Translations under genes and position numbers: made by a program
Origin: Lentzea kentuckyensis
GTDB taxonomy: Bacteria > Actinomycetota > Actinomycetes > Mycobacteriales > Pseudonocardiaceae
Assembly (NCBI RefSeq): GCF_002150765.1
Contig: NZ_MUYM01000012.1
Location: 37,094 to 101,093, forward strand
Direction: 5' to 3'
Length of the DNA stretch: 64,000 nt
The notes under the pieces: model-generated
The model's database searches: none
What the model was told of the DNA's origin: nothing
The model's input: only the letters and a program-made list of their open reading frames with translations
Shown: positions 33,885 to 42,198 of the stretch, in pieces
How positions within the stretch are numbered: the first letter of the stretch is position 1
Layout: each line of letters starts with the position of its first letter

Positions 33885-35113
33885 GTTCATGGGCGGAGGC
33901 CGAGCGCGCGGAGGTCCGGCGGGCGCGGTTGCGGATCAGTGTGCTGGTGGGCCTGGCGATCACCGTGATGATCGCCTTCGTCGGCGCGATCGCGTACGTG
34001 GTCATGGTGCAGGCGCAGGAAACCCAGGTGGCGCGCGAACTCCGGTACAACGCCCGGTTCGGCGTGCCGGACGTCGCGCCGCGCTGCGCGTGGGTGTTCG
34101 TGCTGAAGAACGGCGTGCTCGACGAGGGCGTGCTGGCCGTCCCCGGCGGGTTCCCGTTGCGCGGTGACCTCGACGCGGTCCAGTCGTCGGGTGTGGCGGT
34201 ATCGCGCACCGTATCCGCCAACGGCACGCAGTACATGGTGCTCACGACCACGGCCGGGAACTCGACGGCGCAGGCCGTGTTCGACCTGCGGTACCTGCTC
34301 GCCGACCGCCACCACCTGCTGCTGGCACTGGGGATCGCCCAGGCCGCCGGTCTGCTGGTGGCGGCGTTGATCGGCCTGGGCGTGAGCCGCCGGACGGTCG
34401 GCCCACTGGCGGAGGCACTGGCCAGGCAACGGCGGTTCGTCACGGACGCGAGCCACGAGCTGCGCACTCCCCTCGCGCGGGCGTACCTGCGGGCCCAGCT
34501 GCTGTCCGAGGACCTGCCAGAGGACCAGCGGGACGGCCTGGACGCGTTGGCCCGCTCGATCCGCGGCCTGTCGGACGTGGTGGACGACCTGCTGCTGTCG
34601 GCCCAGCTGAACCGGGACTCCGCGGCCAGTCCGGTCGACCTCGCCGAGGTGGCGTCGTCGGCGGTGACCGGGGAGACCGAACGGGCGGCCGAACGCCGGA
34701 TCGCACTCTCCGTCTCCTCGACCGGACCGGTGGTGGTGCGCGGGGTGGAGACCGCGCTGCGGCGGGCGGTGGGCGAGCTGCTGGCCAACGCGGTCCGCCA
34801 CACGCCGGAGGGCGGGCGGATCTCGGTGCGGGTCGAGTCGCGGGGCGGGTTCGCGGAGCTGGAGGTGGCGGACACCGGCGAAGGATTCGAGCCGGTGGAG
34901 GCCCCGCGGTTGTTCGACCGGTTCCACCACGGGCCGGGGGCGGGGCGCTTCGGGCTCGGCCTGGCGTTGGTGCGGGAGATCGTGGCTGGGCACGGGGGCG
35001 AGGTGGAGGCGGTCGGGCATCCGGGGCGAGGGGCGCGGTTCACGTTGAGGCTGCCGGTGGCGGAGCGGGGTTCGGGGCCGCTGCGCGAGAGGATCACGTC
35101 CGGCTGCCCGTGA
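33881..35113 (+). CDS. Sensor histidine kinase (OmpR partner)
   Basis: A 410-residue kinase with two membrane helices (about 20-42 and about 145-170) around a short extracellular domain of about 100 residues. Then come a short linker in place of a full HAMP, the HisKA motif RRFVTDASHELRTPLARAYLRAQLLSEDL, and the ATPase motifs LLANAVRHTPEGG, VADTGEGFEP, GRFGLGLALVREIVAGHGG. GTG 33881 overlaps the regulator's TGA. Between its stop and the lyase gene (convergent) lie 79 bp with no gene. Confidence 0.93.
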   Translation: MSSWAEAERAEVRRARLRISVLVGLAITVMIAFVGAIAYVVMVQAQETQVARELRYNARFGVPDVAPRCAWVFVLKNGVLDEGVLAVPGGFPLRGDLDAVQSSGVAVSRTVSANGTQYMVLTTTAGNSTAQAVFDLRYLLADRHHLLLALGIAQAAGLLVAALIGLGVSRRTVGPLAEALARQRRFVTDASHELRTPLARAYLRAQLLSEDLPEDQRDGLDALARSIRGLSDVVDDLLLSAQLNRDSAASPVDLAEVASSAVTGETERAAERRIALSVSSTGPVVVRGVETALRRAVGELLANAVRHTPEGGRISVRVESRGGFAELEVADTGEGFEPVEAPRLFDRFHHGPGAGRFGLGLALVREIVAGHGGEVEAVGHPGRGARFTLRLPVAERGSGPLRERITSGCP

Positions 35114-35192
35114 CCACGTCGGCCGAGGTGCCGAGACCTCCGCGCTGCCGGACACGGATCACCAACCCGCGGCCCGCTGACGCCCCACCAGA

Positions 35193-36689
35193 TCACCACC
35201 GCCTGCCCATGACCACGTCGGCCGCCACCCGCACGTCCACGTCCAGCGGCCGATCCGGATCCACCGGCTCGATGGCGTCGGCGAGTGCGTCCAGCAGCTC
35301 CGCACAGCGCGGCGCGGTCGGCCTCCTCCCACCCACGTGCACGGCCTGCCGCAGCCCCAACGCGAGCGACCCGCACAACAGCCGCAACAGCTCGGCCAGG
35401 TCGTAGGCGCGCAAGGCGGCCTGGGTCCCGAACGGCACGACGTCCTGGTTGTGCAGGTTCGTCGGCAGGCTCTGGGTGCTGGCGGGCAACACGTTCCGCC
35501 GGATCTCGGCGACGAACGCCGTCGTGGCCAGCTGCACGCCCTGCAACCCGTGCTGCTGACCGGGTCCGGCGGCGAGCATCGGTGGCAGGCCGGTGTTGCG
35601 GGCCGGGTCCACCAGCAGGTCCAGCTGGCGTTCGGCCAGGTTGCCCAGCGACGCCGTCACCATCGCCAGGACGTCGGCGGCGAACGCGGCGGGCTGGCCG
35701 AAGAAGTTGCCGCCGTGTGCCACCAGGTCGTCGCCGGGGAAGAACAACGGGTTGTCGCTCACCCCGCCGAGGTCGGCGAGCACCACACCGTCCACGTAGC
35801 GCAGCGCGTCCTCGGCCGCGCCGAGCAGTTGTGGCGAGCAGCGGATGCTGTAGGGCTCCTGCAACGGCCGCGATCCGCTCGGCCGCGTGCCTTCGAGCAG
35901 CTCGCGCATGTCCGCGGCGACCGCGAAAGCACCGGTGTGACCGAACGCGGAGATCAAAAGCGGATCCAGGAAGCCGGGATCGGCGCCGAGCACGTCCACC
36001 AGCAGACACGTCAGATCGGCAACGGCGCGATGCGACGCACGGATCGACGACAGCGCAAGGGCCGTGGCGGCAGAAGTCAGAGAGGTGCCGTTGACCAACG
36101 CCAGGGCGTCACGGCCGTCGAGCTCCAACTGCGAAAGTCCCGCAGACGCCAAGGCCTCCGAAGCGGGCATTCGGACGCCGTCGAGGTAAGCATGCCCACG
36201 GCCGCGCAAGGCCTGCGCCGCATAGGCGAGCGGGATCAGGTCACCGCTGGCGCCCACCGAGCCGTAGCGCGGAATCGCCGGCACGAAGGTGGTGGCGAAC
36301 ATCGCGGCGAGGCCGTCCACGACGTGCGCGGACACGCCGGACAAACCCTGGGCCAGCGACCAGGTGCGAACCAGCAGCGCGGCGCGGGCGATGTCCAGCG
36401 GGAGGTCGGGGCCCTGGCCGGCGCCCAGGTGTGCCAGCGTGTTGTCGCACTGGTCGGCTTCGGTGGCACGGCCCGCGTAGCCGACCAACGCGCCGAAGCC
36501 GGTCTTGGCGCCGTACACCGGACGTTCGTCGTCGGCGAGCACGGCGCGTAGGTACGCACGGCCCCGTGCGACGCGATCGGACACCTCGGCTCCCACCACC
36601 ACGTCCAGCGGTGCGGAAGCACGCAGCAGATGCGCGACGGAGAGCGGTGAACCCAGGTCCACGGACGTGGCTGAAGCGGTCGTGGTCAC
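35193..36689 (-). CDS. MIO-dependent aromatic amino acid ammonia-lyase (HAL/TAL family, Sam8-like)
   Basis: A 498-residue member of the histidine/tyrosine/phenylalanine ammonia-lyase family. Ala147-Ser148-Gly149 in YGSVGASGDLIPL form the MIO electrophile. The catalytic loop Tyr59 lies in PVYGAKTGFG, and SRPLQEPYSIRCSPQ and LPTNLHNQDVVP bind the substrate. The selectivity pair is His87-Leu88 (TLAHLGAGQG), as in tyrosine ammonia-lyases and close to Sam8 of Saccharothrix; histidine lyases have Ser-His. Tyrosine to p-coumarate is therefore favoured over histidine to urocanate. A 2,3-aminomutase reaction cannot be excluded. GTG 36689; divergent from the rest of the cluster. Confidence 0.88.
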   Translation of the reverse strand: MTTTASATSVDLGSPLSVAHLLRASAPLDVVVGAEVSDRVARGRAYLRAVLADDERPVYGAKTGFGALVGYAGRATEADQCDNTLAHLGAGQGPDLPLDIARAALLVRTWSLAQGLSGVSAHVVDGLAAMFATTFVPAIPRYGSVGASGDLIPLAYAAQALRGRGHAYLDGVRMPASEALASAGLSQLELDGRDALALVNGTSLTSAATALALSSIRASHRAVADLTCLLVDVLGADPGFLDPLLISAFGHTGAFAVAADMRELLEGTRPSGSRPLQEPYSIRCSPQLLGAAEDALRYVDGVVLADLGGVSDNPLFFPGDDLVAHGGNFFGQPAAFAADVLAMVTASLGNLAERQLDLLVDPARNTGLPPMLAAGPGQQHGLQGVQLATTAFVAEIRRNVLPASTQSLPTNLHNQDVVPFGTQAALRAYDLAELLRLLCGSLALGLRQAVHVGGRRPTAPRCAELLDALADAIEPVDPDRPLDVDVRVAADVVMGRRW

Positions 36690-36709
36690 CGCACGGACGG
36701 TAGGCAGCC

Positions 36710-36731
36710 GATCTCAGAAAGTTCTGAGATC
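36710..36731. promoter_or_regulatory. Perfect 22-bp palindromic operator of the biosynthetic cluster
   Basis: Two perfect 10-bp arms, GATCTCAGAA (36710-36719) and TTCTGAGATC (36722-36731), surround a two-base centre in the 62-bp gap between the divergent lyase and flavoprotein genes. A single bound dimer could switch both. No regulator gene lies within the cluster. Confidence 0.75.
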
Positions 36732-36751
36732 GCGTCGGTAGCTTCCCGAGC

Positions 36752-38296
36752 ATGGCGTACGACTACCTGATCATCGGCGCGGGACCGGCCGGTTTGCAGC
36801 TCGCCGCACTGCTGGAGCGGGACGGTCGCGACTACGCCGTCCTCGAGCGCGGCAGCGGGGCCGGCACGTTCTTCACCCGCTACCCGCGGCACCGCAAGCT
36901 CATCTCCATCAACAAGGTCCACACCGGGTCCACGGATCCGGAACGGCGCATGCGGATGGACTGGAACTCGCTGCTGCTCGACGACCCCGAGCTGCTGTTC
37001 ACCCGCTACAGCCCCAAGTACTTCCCGGACGCCGACGACATCGTCCGGTACTTCCGGGACTGCGCGAACGGCCTCAACGTCCAGTACGACATCGATGTCA
37101 CCACCATCGACCGCGACGACAGCGGGTTCGTCCTAACCGACCACAACGGACAGACGTGGCAGGCGAAGAACCTCATCATGGCCACCGGCGTCTCGCAGCT
37201 CCACGTACCGGAGATCCCCGGCATCGAGCACGTCGAACGCTACGACACCTTCGACACCGACCCGGCGGGGTTCACCGACCAGCGGGTGCTCGTGATCGGC
37301 AAGGGCAACTCGGGTTTCGAAACCGCCGACGCTCTCGTCGAGCACGCGGCGGTGATCCACGTGGCCGGGCCGCACTCGGTGAAGCTGGCCTGGCAGACCC
37401 ACTACGTCGGGCATCTCCGCGCGGTCAACAACAACTTCCTCGACACCTACCAGCTCAAGTCCGAGAACGCGGTCATCGACGGCACGATCGAACGCATCGA
37501 GCAACGGCCAGAGGGCGGGTTCCGCATCCAGTTCCGGTACGCGCGCACGGTCGAGAAGCTGCGTGAACTGGACTACGACCGAATCATCGCATGCACCGGG
37601 TTCCGGTTCGACGCCTCGGTCTTCGCGGAGAACTGCCGCCCGGACCTCGTCATCAAGGACCGGTTCCCACAGCTCACCCCGGCGTTCGAGTCGACGAACA
37701 TCCCCGGCCTGTACTTCGCGGGCACCATCACGCAGTCCCGTGACTTCAAGAAGTCCACCAGCGGGTTCATCCACGGCTTCCGCTACGGCGCCCGCGCACT
37801 GCACCGCGTCCTGAGCGCCCGCAACCACGACACCCCGTGGCCGGGCACGGAGCTGGAGCTGTCCCCGGAGGCGATCAGCGACGCGCTGATCGCCAGGCTC
37901 AACACGTCCTCGGCGCTGTGGCAGCAGTTCGCGGTCATGGGTGACGTGGTGACGGTCGACGCGGACACGGCGCGGTACGAGGAAGAAGTGCCGGTGGCGT
38001 ACGTGGCCGACGGCGGCCTCGGGCCGGCCGAGCACCGGTTCGTGGCGACGCTGGAGTACGGGCCGGACCACGACACCGTAGACCCGTTCGACATCACCAT
38101 CCCGCGCGTCGCCGAGAACGACGTGGTGAACGCGGCCGACGCCAGCTACCTGCACCCGGTCATCCGCTACCACCGCAACGGCGTGCTCGCCGCGACCCAC
38201 CACCTCGCGGAGAACCTCGAGAACCAGTGGGACTTCCCGGAGGTGCACCAGCAGCCGCTGGTCGTGTTCGTGAAGGAATGCCTTGCCGGCGCGTGA
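36752..38296 (+). CDS. FOXRED-like FAD/NAD(P)-binding oxidoreductase 1
   Basis: A 514-residue flavoprotein. The FAD-binding motif GAGPAG is at residues 9-14 (LIIGAGPAGLQLAALLERDGRDYAVLERGSGAGTFF). A second dinucleotide motif, VIGKGNSGFE (about 182-190), binds NAD(P)H. RYPRHRKLISINKVHTG and RMDWNSLLLDDPELLF match the eukaryotic FOXRED2/ERFAD type and its bacterial relatives rather than classical FMO, which lack these. STSGFIHGFRYGARALHR is near the C-terminus. The reaction (oxygenation or oxidation) is unknown. It is about 60% like the second copy by eye, with the same length. It begins 20 bp after the palindrome. Confidence 0.88.
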   Translation: MAYDYLIIGAGPAGLQLAALLERDGRDYAVLERGSGAGTFFTRYPRHRKLISINKVHTGSTDPERRMRMDWNSLLLDDPELLFTRYSPKYFPDADDIVRYFRDCANGLNVQYDIDVTTIDRDDSGFVLTDHNGQTWQAKNLIMATGVSQLHVPEIPGIEHVERYDTFDTDPAGFTDQRVLVIGKGNSGFETADALVEHAAVIHVAGPHSVKLAWQTHYVGHLRAVNNNFLDTYQLKSENAVIDGTIERIEQRPEGGFRIQFRYARTVEKLRELDYDRIIACTGFRFDASVFAENCRPDLVIKDRFPQLTPAFESTNIPGLYFAGTITQSRDFKKSTSGFIHGFRYGARALHRVLSARNHDTPWPGTELELSPEAISDALIARLNTSSALWQQFAVMGDVVTVDADTARYEEEVPVAYVADGGLGPAEHRFVATLEYGPDHDTVDPFDITIPRVAENDVVNAADASYLHPVIRYHRNGVLAATHHLAENLENQWDFPEVHQQPLVVFVKECLAGA

Positions 38297-39650
38297 CGCC
38301 GAGCCGTTCCCGCGCGCGGTGCTCGACGTGCTCGGCGCCGCCGCGGACCGGCCGGTGTTCGAGCACGGCACCCGCGTGGTGACCGGGTCCGAGCTGCTCG
38401 ACCTGATCGCCCGGATCGCGAACGGCTTGCGCGGCAACGGTCTCGGCCCCGGTGACGGGGTCGCGTTGCTCCAGGGCGTCACTCCGGAGGCGTTCGCCAC
38501 GATCCTGGCGGCGCACGTCGTGGGCGCACGGGTGGTGGGCGTGCGGCCGGGGCTGACCGCGGCCCAGGTCGAGCACCTGCTCGGCCTCGACATCAAACTC
38601 GTCGTCCGCGAAGTCGACGACCTCGTCAAGGCTGCCCCCGAACCGTTGTACTGCACCGGAAATCCCGATGACGTCGCCCGGCTCATCCACACCAGCGGCA
38701 GCACGGGCGCGCCCAAGGCGTGCGCGCAGACCTACGCCTCGATGACCAACGCGTGGACGGCCCGTCCCAGCGCGTGGCCGCCGGCGATCCGGGAGCTGGC
38801 CACCCGCCTCGACCGGTACCTGGTGTTCGGATCGCTGTCGAGCCAGGTGATGTTCGAGTACGCGATCCTGACGCTGACCGCCGGCGGCACGATCGTCGTC
38901 GCCGACGACCCCGCCGACGCGATCACCCGGTACCAAGCCACCGCGCGCGTGATCACCGTGCCCGGCCTGGCGAAACTCGTTGCCGGCGAACGCCACTCCC
39001 CCGCCGACCTGTCGTCGTTGCGGGCGCTGCTGGTCTCGGGCTCGCCGCTGTCCACCGAACGCCACCGGGAAGCCCTCGAAGTGCTGGGACCGGTGCTGTT
39101 CCACGGTTACGGCCAGACCGAGACCGGGATGATCTCGATGGCCACACCGTCCGACCCGCCAGGCACGGTCGGAAAGCCGCCGGTGGATGTGGAAATCCGC
39201 GACGGCGAGCTGTTCGTCCGCACCCCTGGCCAGGCCGACAAGTACTGGGCGAACCCGGAGGAGTCGGCCGAGGTGTTCGTGGACGGCTGGATCCGCACCC
39301 GCGACCTCGGCCACTTCGACGCCGACGGCTTCCTGCACCTGACCGGACGCGCCAGGGACGTCGTGATCGTCAACGCGAACCTGCACTACCTCGGCCCGAT
39401 CGAGCACCTCATCGCCGAGCATCCGGACGTCGCCGAGGCCTACGCGGTCGCCGCGCCGGACAACGACACCGGCGAGGCCGTGCACGCGTTCGTCGTGCCC
39501 AAAGGGGATCGCGTGCCCGAGCTCGCCGAGCTCCGGAAACTGGTGACCGAACGGCTGGGCGCGGCCTGCGCTCCCGTCCGCCTCACCGCGATCTCCGAAC
39601 CTCCCGTCGCACCCAGCGGCAAACCCGACAAGCGTCAGCTACTCGCGTGA
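38283..39650 (+). CDS. AMP-dependent acyl/aryl-CoA ligase (ANL superfamily)
   Basis: A 455-residue adenylating enzyme. The P-loop is ARLIHTSGSTGAPKACAQTY, then FHGYGQTETGMISMA (A5 motif), GWIRTRDLGHFDADGFLHLTGRARDVVIVNANLHYLGPIEH (A8/hinge) and PSGKPDKRQLL with the C-terminal catalytic Lys (A10). The enzyme activates a carboxylate with ATP, most likely forming a CoA thioester. It is a bit shorter than the usual 500-550 residues, mainly at the N-terminus. TTG 38283 is used, preceded by AAGGAA, and overlaps the flavoprotein by 14 bp. A coumarate-type or related aromatic acid is a plausible substrate if the lyase feeds it. Confidence 0.88.
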   Translation: MPARDAEPFPRAVLDVLGAAADRPVFEHGTRVVTGSELLDLIARIANGLRGNGLGPGDGVALLQGVTPEAFATILAAHVVGARVVGVRPGLTAAQVEHLLGLDIKLVVREVDDLVKAAPEPLYCTGNPDDVARLIHTSGSTGAPKACAQTYASMTNAWTARPSAWPPAIRELATRLDRYLVFGSLSSQVMFEYAILTLTAGGTIVVADDPADAITRYQATARVITVPGLAKLVAGERHSPADLSSLRALLVSGSPLSTERHREALEVLGPVLFHGYGQTETGMISMATPSDPPGTVGKPPVDVEIRDGELFVRTPGQADKYWANPEESAEVFVDGWIRTRDLGHFDADGFLHLTGRARDVVIVNANLHYLGPIEHLIAEHPDVAEAYAVAAPDNDTGEAVHAFVVPKGDRVPELAELRKLVTERLGAACAPVRLTAISEPPVAPSGKPDKRQLLA

Positions 39651-39661
39651 AGGAGAACGTC

Positions 39662-41206
39662 GTGTCCAGCGAGGTTTCGACCGAGTGTCTCGTGATCGGC
39701 GCCGGTCCGGCGGGGCTGCAGGCGTCCTACCTGCTCAAGCAGGACGGCCGGGACCACCTGGTGCTGGAGGCGGGACCGGCGGCGGGCACGTTCTTCACCC
39801 GCTTCCCCCGGCACCGTCAGCTGATCTCCATCAACAAGATCTACACCGGCTGGGACGATCCGGAGCTGAACCTGCGCGTCGACTGGAACTCGTTGCTGTC
39901 GGACGATCCCGAGCTGCTGTTCACCGGCTACACGCCGCGCTACTTCCCGCAGGCCCACGACATGGTCCGCTACCTCGGCGACTTCGCCGTCAAGAACGAC
40001 CTCCCGATCCGCTACGACACCAGGGTCGTGTCGGTCAGCAGGCCGGACGACTTCGTGGTGCGCGACCAGCACGGCGTCACCTACCGGGCGAAGCGGATCA
40101 TCGTGGCGACCGGCGTCTCGAAGCCGTACGTGCCGGAGATCCCAGGTGCCGAGCACGCCGAGCTGTACTACGACGTCTCGGTGGACCCGGCGGAGTTCAC
40201 CAACAAGAAGGTGCTGATCGTCGGGCGCGGCAACTCGGCGTTCGAGACCGCCGACGCTCTCGTCGAAACGGCGTCGGTCATCCACCTCGCCGGACCCGGT
40301 TCGTTGAAACTGGCGTGGCAGACGCACTTCGTCGGCCACCTGCGGGCGGTGAACAACAACTTCCTCGACACCTACCAGCTCAAGTCGCAGAACGCGCTGC
40401 TGGACGGGCACATCGCGGGCATCCGCCGCGACGGCGACGGCTACCTGGTCGAGGTCAGCTTCCAGCGGGTCGACGAGGTGATCAAGGAGATCCGGTACGA
40501 CCGGGTGATCCTCGCGACCGGGTTCCGGTTCGACGCCTCGATCTTCGCGCCGGAGTGCCGGCCACAGCTCACGATCAACTCGCGGTTCCCCGACCAGACC
40601 GCGGCGTGGGAGTCGGTGAACGTGCCGGACCTGTTCTTCGCGGGCACGATCACACAGGCGCGGGACTTCAAGAAGTCGACCAGCGGGTTCATCCACGGCT
40701 TCCGCTACGGTGTCCGCGCGCTGCACCGGATCGCGGAACAGCGGTACCACGGCGTGGACTGGCCGAGCCGTCAGGTGGCCGCCGGCGACATCACCGAGGC
40801 GATCATCGAGCGGGTCAACCGGACTTCCGCGCTGTGGCAGCTGTTCGCGTTCATGGCGGACGCGGTGCTGGTCGGGCCCGACGGCGCGGTGCGGTACGTC
40901 GAGGAGGTGCCGGTCGCGCACCTGCACGAAGCCGTGGCACGGGGCGACTTCGGGGACGTCGAGACGTACCTGGCGGTGACGCTGGAGTACGGCGCGGACC
41001 ACGACAAGGTCAACCCGTTCGACATCACCGCGGGCCGCAACTCGCAGCAGGACACCAGCGGGCTCGACGGCCGCTACCTGCACCCGGTGGTCCGGCGGTT
41101 CCGCGCCGGTGAGCTGGTCGACGAGCACCACCTCACCGAGAACCTCGAGAACGAGTGGGACAGCGAGAAGGTGCACAAAGCACCGCTCAGGGCGTACCTC
41201 CGGTGA
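39662..41206 (+). CDS. FOXRED-like FAD/NAD(P)-binding oxidoreductase 2
   Basis: A 514-residue paralogue of the enzyme at 36752, the same length and about equally arranged. It has GAGPAGLQASYLLKQDGRDHLVLEAG (FAD), RFPRHRQLISINKIYTG, RVDWNSLLSDDPELLF, VGRGNSAFETADALVETASVIHLAGPG (NAD(P)) and KSTSGFIHGFRYGVRALHRIAEQRYHG. GTG 39662 has AGGAG six bases upstream, directly after the ligase stop. Tandem retention of two copies on either side of the ligase suggests sequential steps or a heteromer; neither is shown. Confidence 0.9.
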   Translation: MSSEVSTECLVIGAGPAGLQASYLLKQDGRDHLVLEAGPAAGTFFTRFPRHRQLISINKIYTGWDDPELNLRVDWNSLLSDDPELLFTGYTPRYFPQAHDMVRYLGDFAVKNDLPIRYDTRVVSVSRPDDFVVRDQHGVTYRAKRIIVATGVSKPYVPEIPGAEHAELYYDVSVDPAEFTNKKVLIVGRGNSAFETADALVETASVIHLAGPGSLKLAWQTHFVGHLRAVNNNFLDTYQLKSQNALLDGHIAGIRRDGDGYLVEVSFQRVDEVIKEIRYDRVILATGFRFDASIFAPECRPQLTINSRFPDQTAAWESVNVPDLFFAGTITQARDFKKSTSGFIHGFRYGVRALHRIAEQRYHGVDWPSRQVAAGDITEAIIERVNRTSALWQLFAFMADAVLVGPDGAVRYVEEVPVAHLHEAVARGDFGDVETYLAVTLEYGADHDKVNPFDITAGRNSQQDTSGLDGRYLHPVVRRFRAGELVDEHHLTENLENEWDSEKVHKAPLRAYLR

Positions 41207-42198
41207 ATCCCGTGCTCGCGGAACTCCACGACAAGGCACGTGCGGTGCTCGACCCCGTCCACTACGACTTCTTCGCGGGCGGGGCCGGGGACGAGGTCGT
41301 CCTCGCGGAGAACGAGGCCGCGTTCCGGCGCCTGGCCCTGCTGCCGAGGGTGTTGCGGGGCAACGCGACCAGCGACGACTTCCCCGTGCTGATCTCGCCG
41401 ACCGCGTTCCACAAGCTCGCTCACCCCGACGGTGAGCTGGCGACCGCGCGGGCGGCCGGCGGGACGATCCTGGTGTCCAGCATGGCCTCGACCGTGCCGA
41501 TCGCCGACGTCGTCGCGGCCGCGACCGGGCCGGTGTGGTTCCAGCTCTATCTCCAACCGGATCCTGAGGTCACGGAAGCCTTGGTGCGCCGGGCGGAACG
41601 AGCCGGCTGCGCCGCGTTGGTGGTGACCGTCGACTCGCCGGTGTTCGGCAGGCACCGCAGGGACATCGCGCACGGTTTCCACGACCTGCCCGCTGGTCTG
41701 GCTGCGGAGAACATGCGCGACCTGGCCGGCGTCACCGGTCTGCGGAAGATCGAGATGGCGGCCTTCTCCTGGGAGGACGTCGACCGGTTGCGCGGATCGA
41801 CGTCGCTTCCGGTGTGGGTGAAGGGAGTGCTGCACCCGGACGACGCCGTGCTGGCGGCCGGGCACGGGGTGGCGGGGATCTTCGTGTCCAACCACGGCGG
41901 CCGTCAGCTCGATCTCGTACCGGCGGCGCTGGACGCGTTGCCCGCGGTGGTCCACGCCGTGGGCGGGCGGATACCGGTCGTGCTCGACGGCGGTGTCCGA
42001 AGTGGAGGCGACATCGCGTTGGCACTCGCGCTGGGCGCTGACGCGGTGGGCCTCGGCAGGCCGGTGCTGTGGGGGCTCGCGGCGGACGGCGAGGCAGGGG
42101 TGCGCCGGGTGCTCGACGTGCTGCGCGACGAGTTCCAGCACGTCCTCGCGCTGTGCGGCGGGGAGCTCAGCCGGGACATGGTCGTGGTCCGGTGCTGA
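41203..42198 (+). CDS. FMN-dependent alpha-hydroxyacid oxidase (Hmo/lactate oxidase-like)
   Basis: A 331-residue TIM-barrel flavoenzyme. LISPTAFHKLAHPDGELATARAAGGTILVSSMAST binds FMN. WFQLYLQPDPEVTEALVRRAERAGC, VWVKGVLHPDDA, FVSNHGGRQLD with the catalytic His, and PVVLDGGVRSGGDIALALALGADAVGLGRP complete the family pattern. The closest type is 4-hydroxymandelate oxidase/glycolate oxidase, oxidising 2-hydroxy acids to 2-keto acids with hydrogen peroxide as by-product. In this cluster it could oxidise a side-chain hydroxyl made by another enzyme. GTG 41203 overlaps the upstream TGA by four bases. Confidence 0.92.
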   Translation: MNPVLAELHDKARAVLDPVHYDFFAGGAGDEVVLAENEAAFRRLALLPRVLRGNATSDDFPVLISPTAFHKLAHPDGELATARAAGGTILVSSMASTVPIADVVAAATGPVWFQLYLQPDPEVTEALVRRAERAGCAALVVTVDSPVFGRHRRDIAHGFHDLPAGLAAENMRDLAGVTGLRKIEMAAFSWEDVDRLRGSTSLPVWVKGVLHPDDAVLAAGHGVAGIFVSNHGGRQLDLVPAALDALPAVVHAVGGRIPVVLDGGVRSGGDIALALALGADAVGLGRPVLWGLAADGEAGVRRVLDVLRDEFQHVLALCGGELSRDMVVVRC

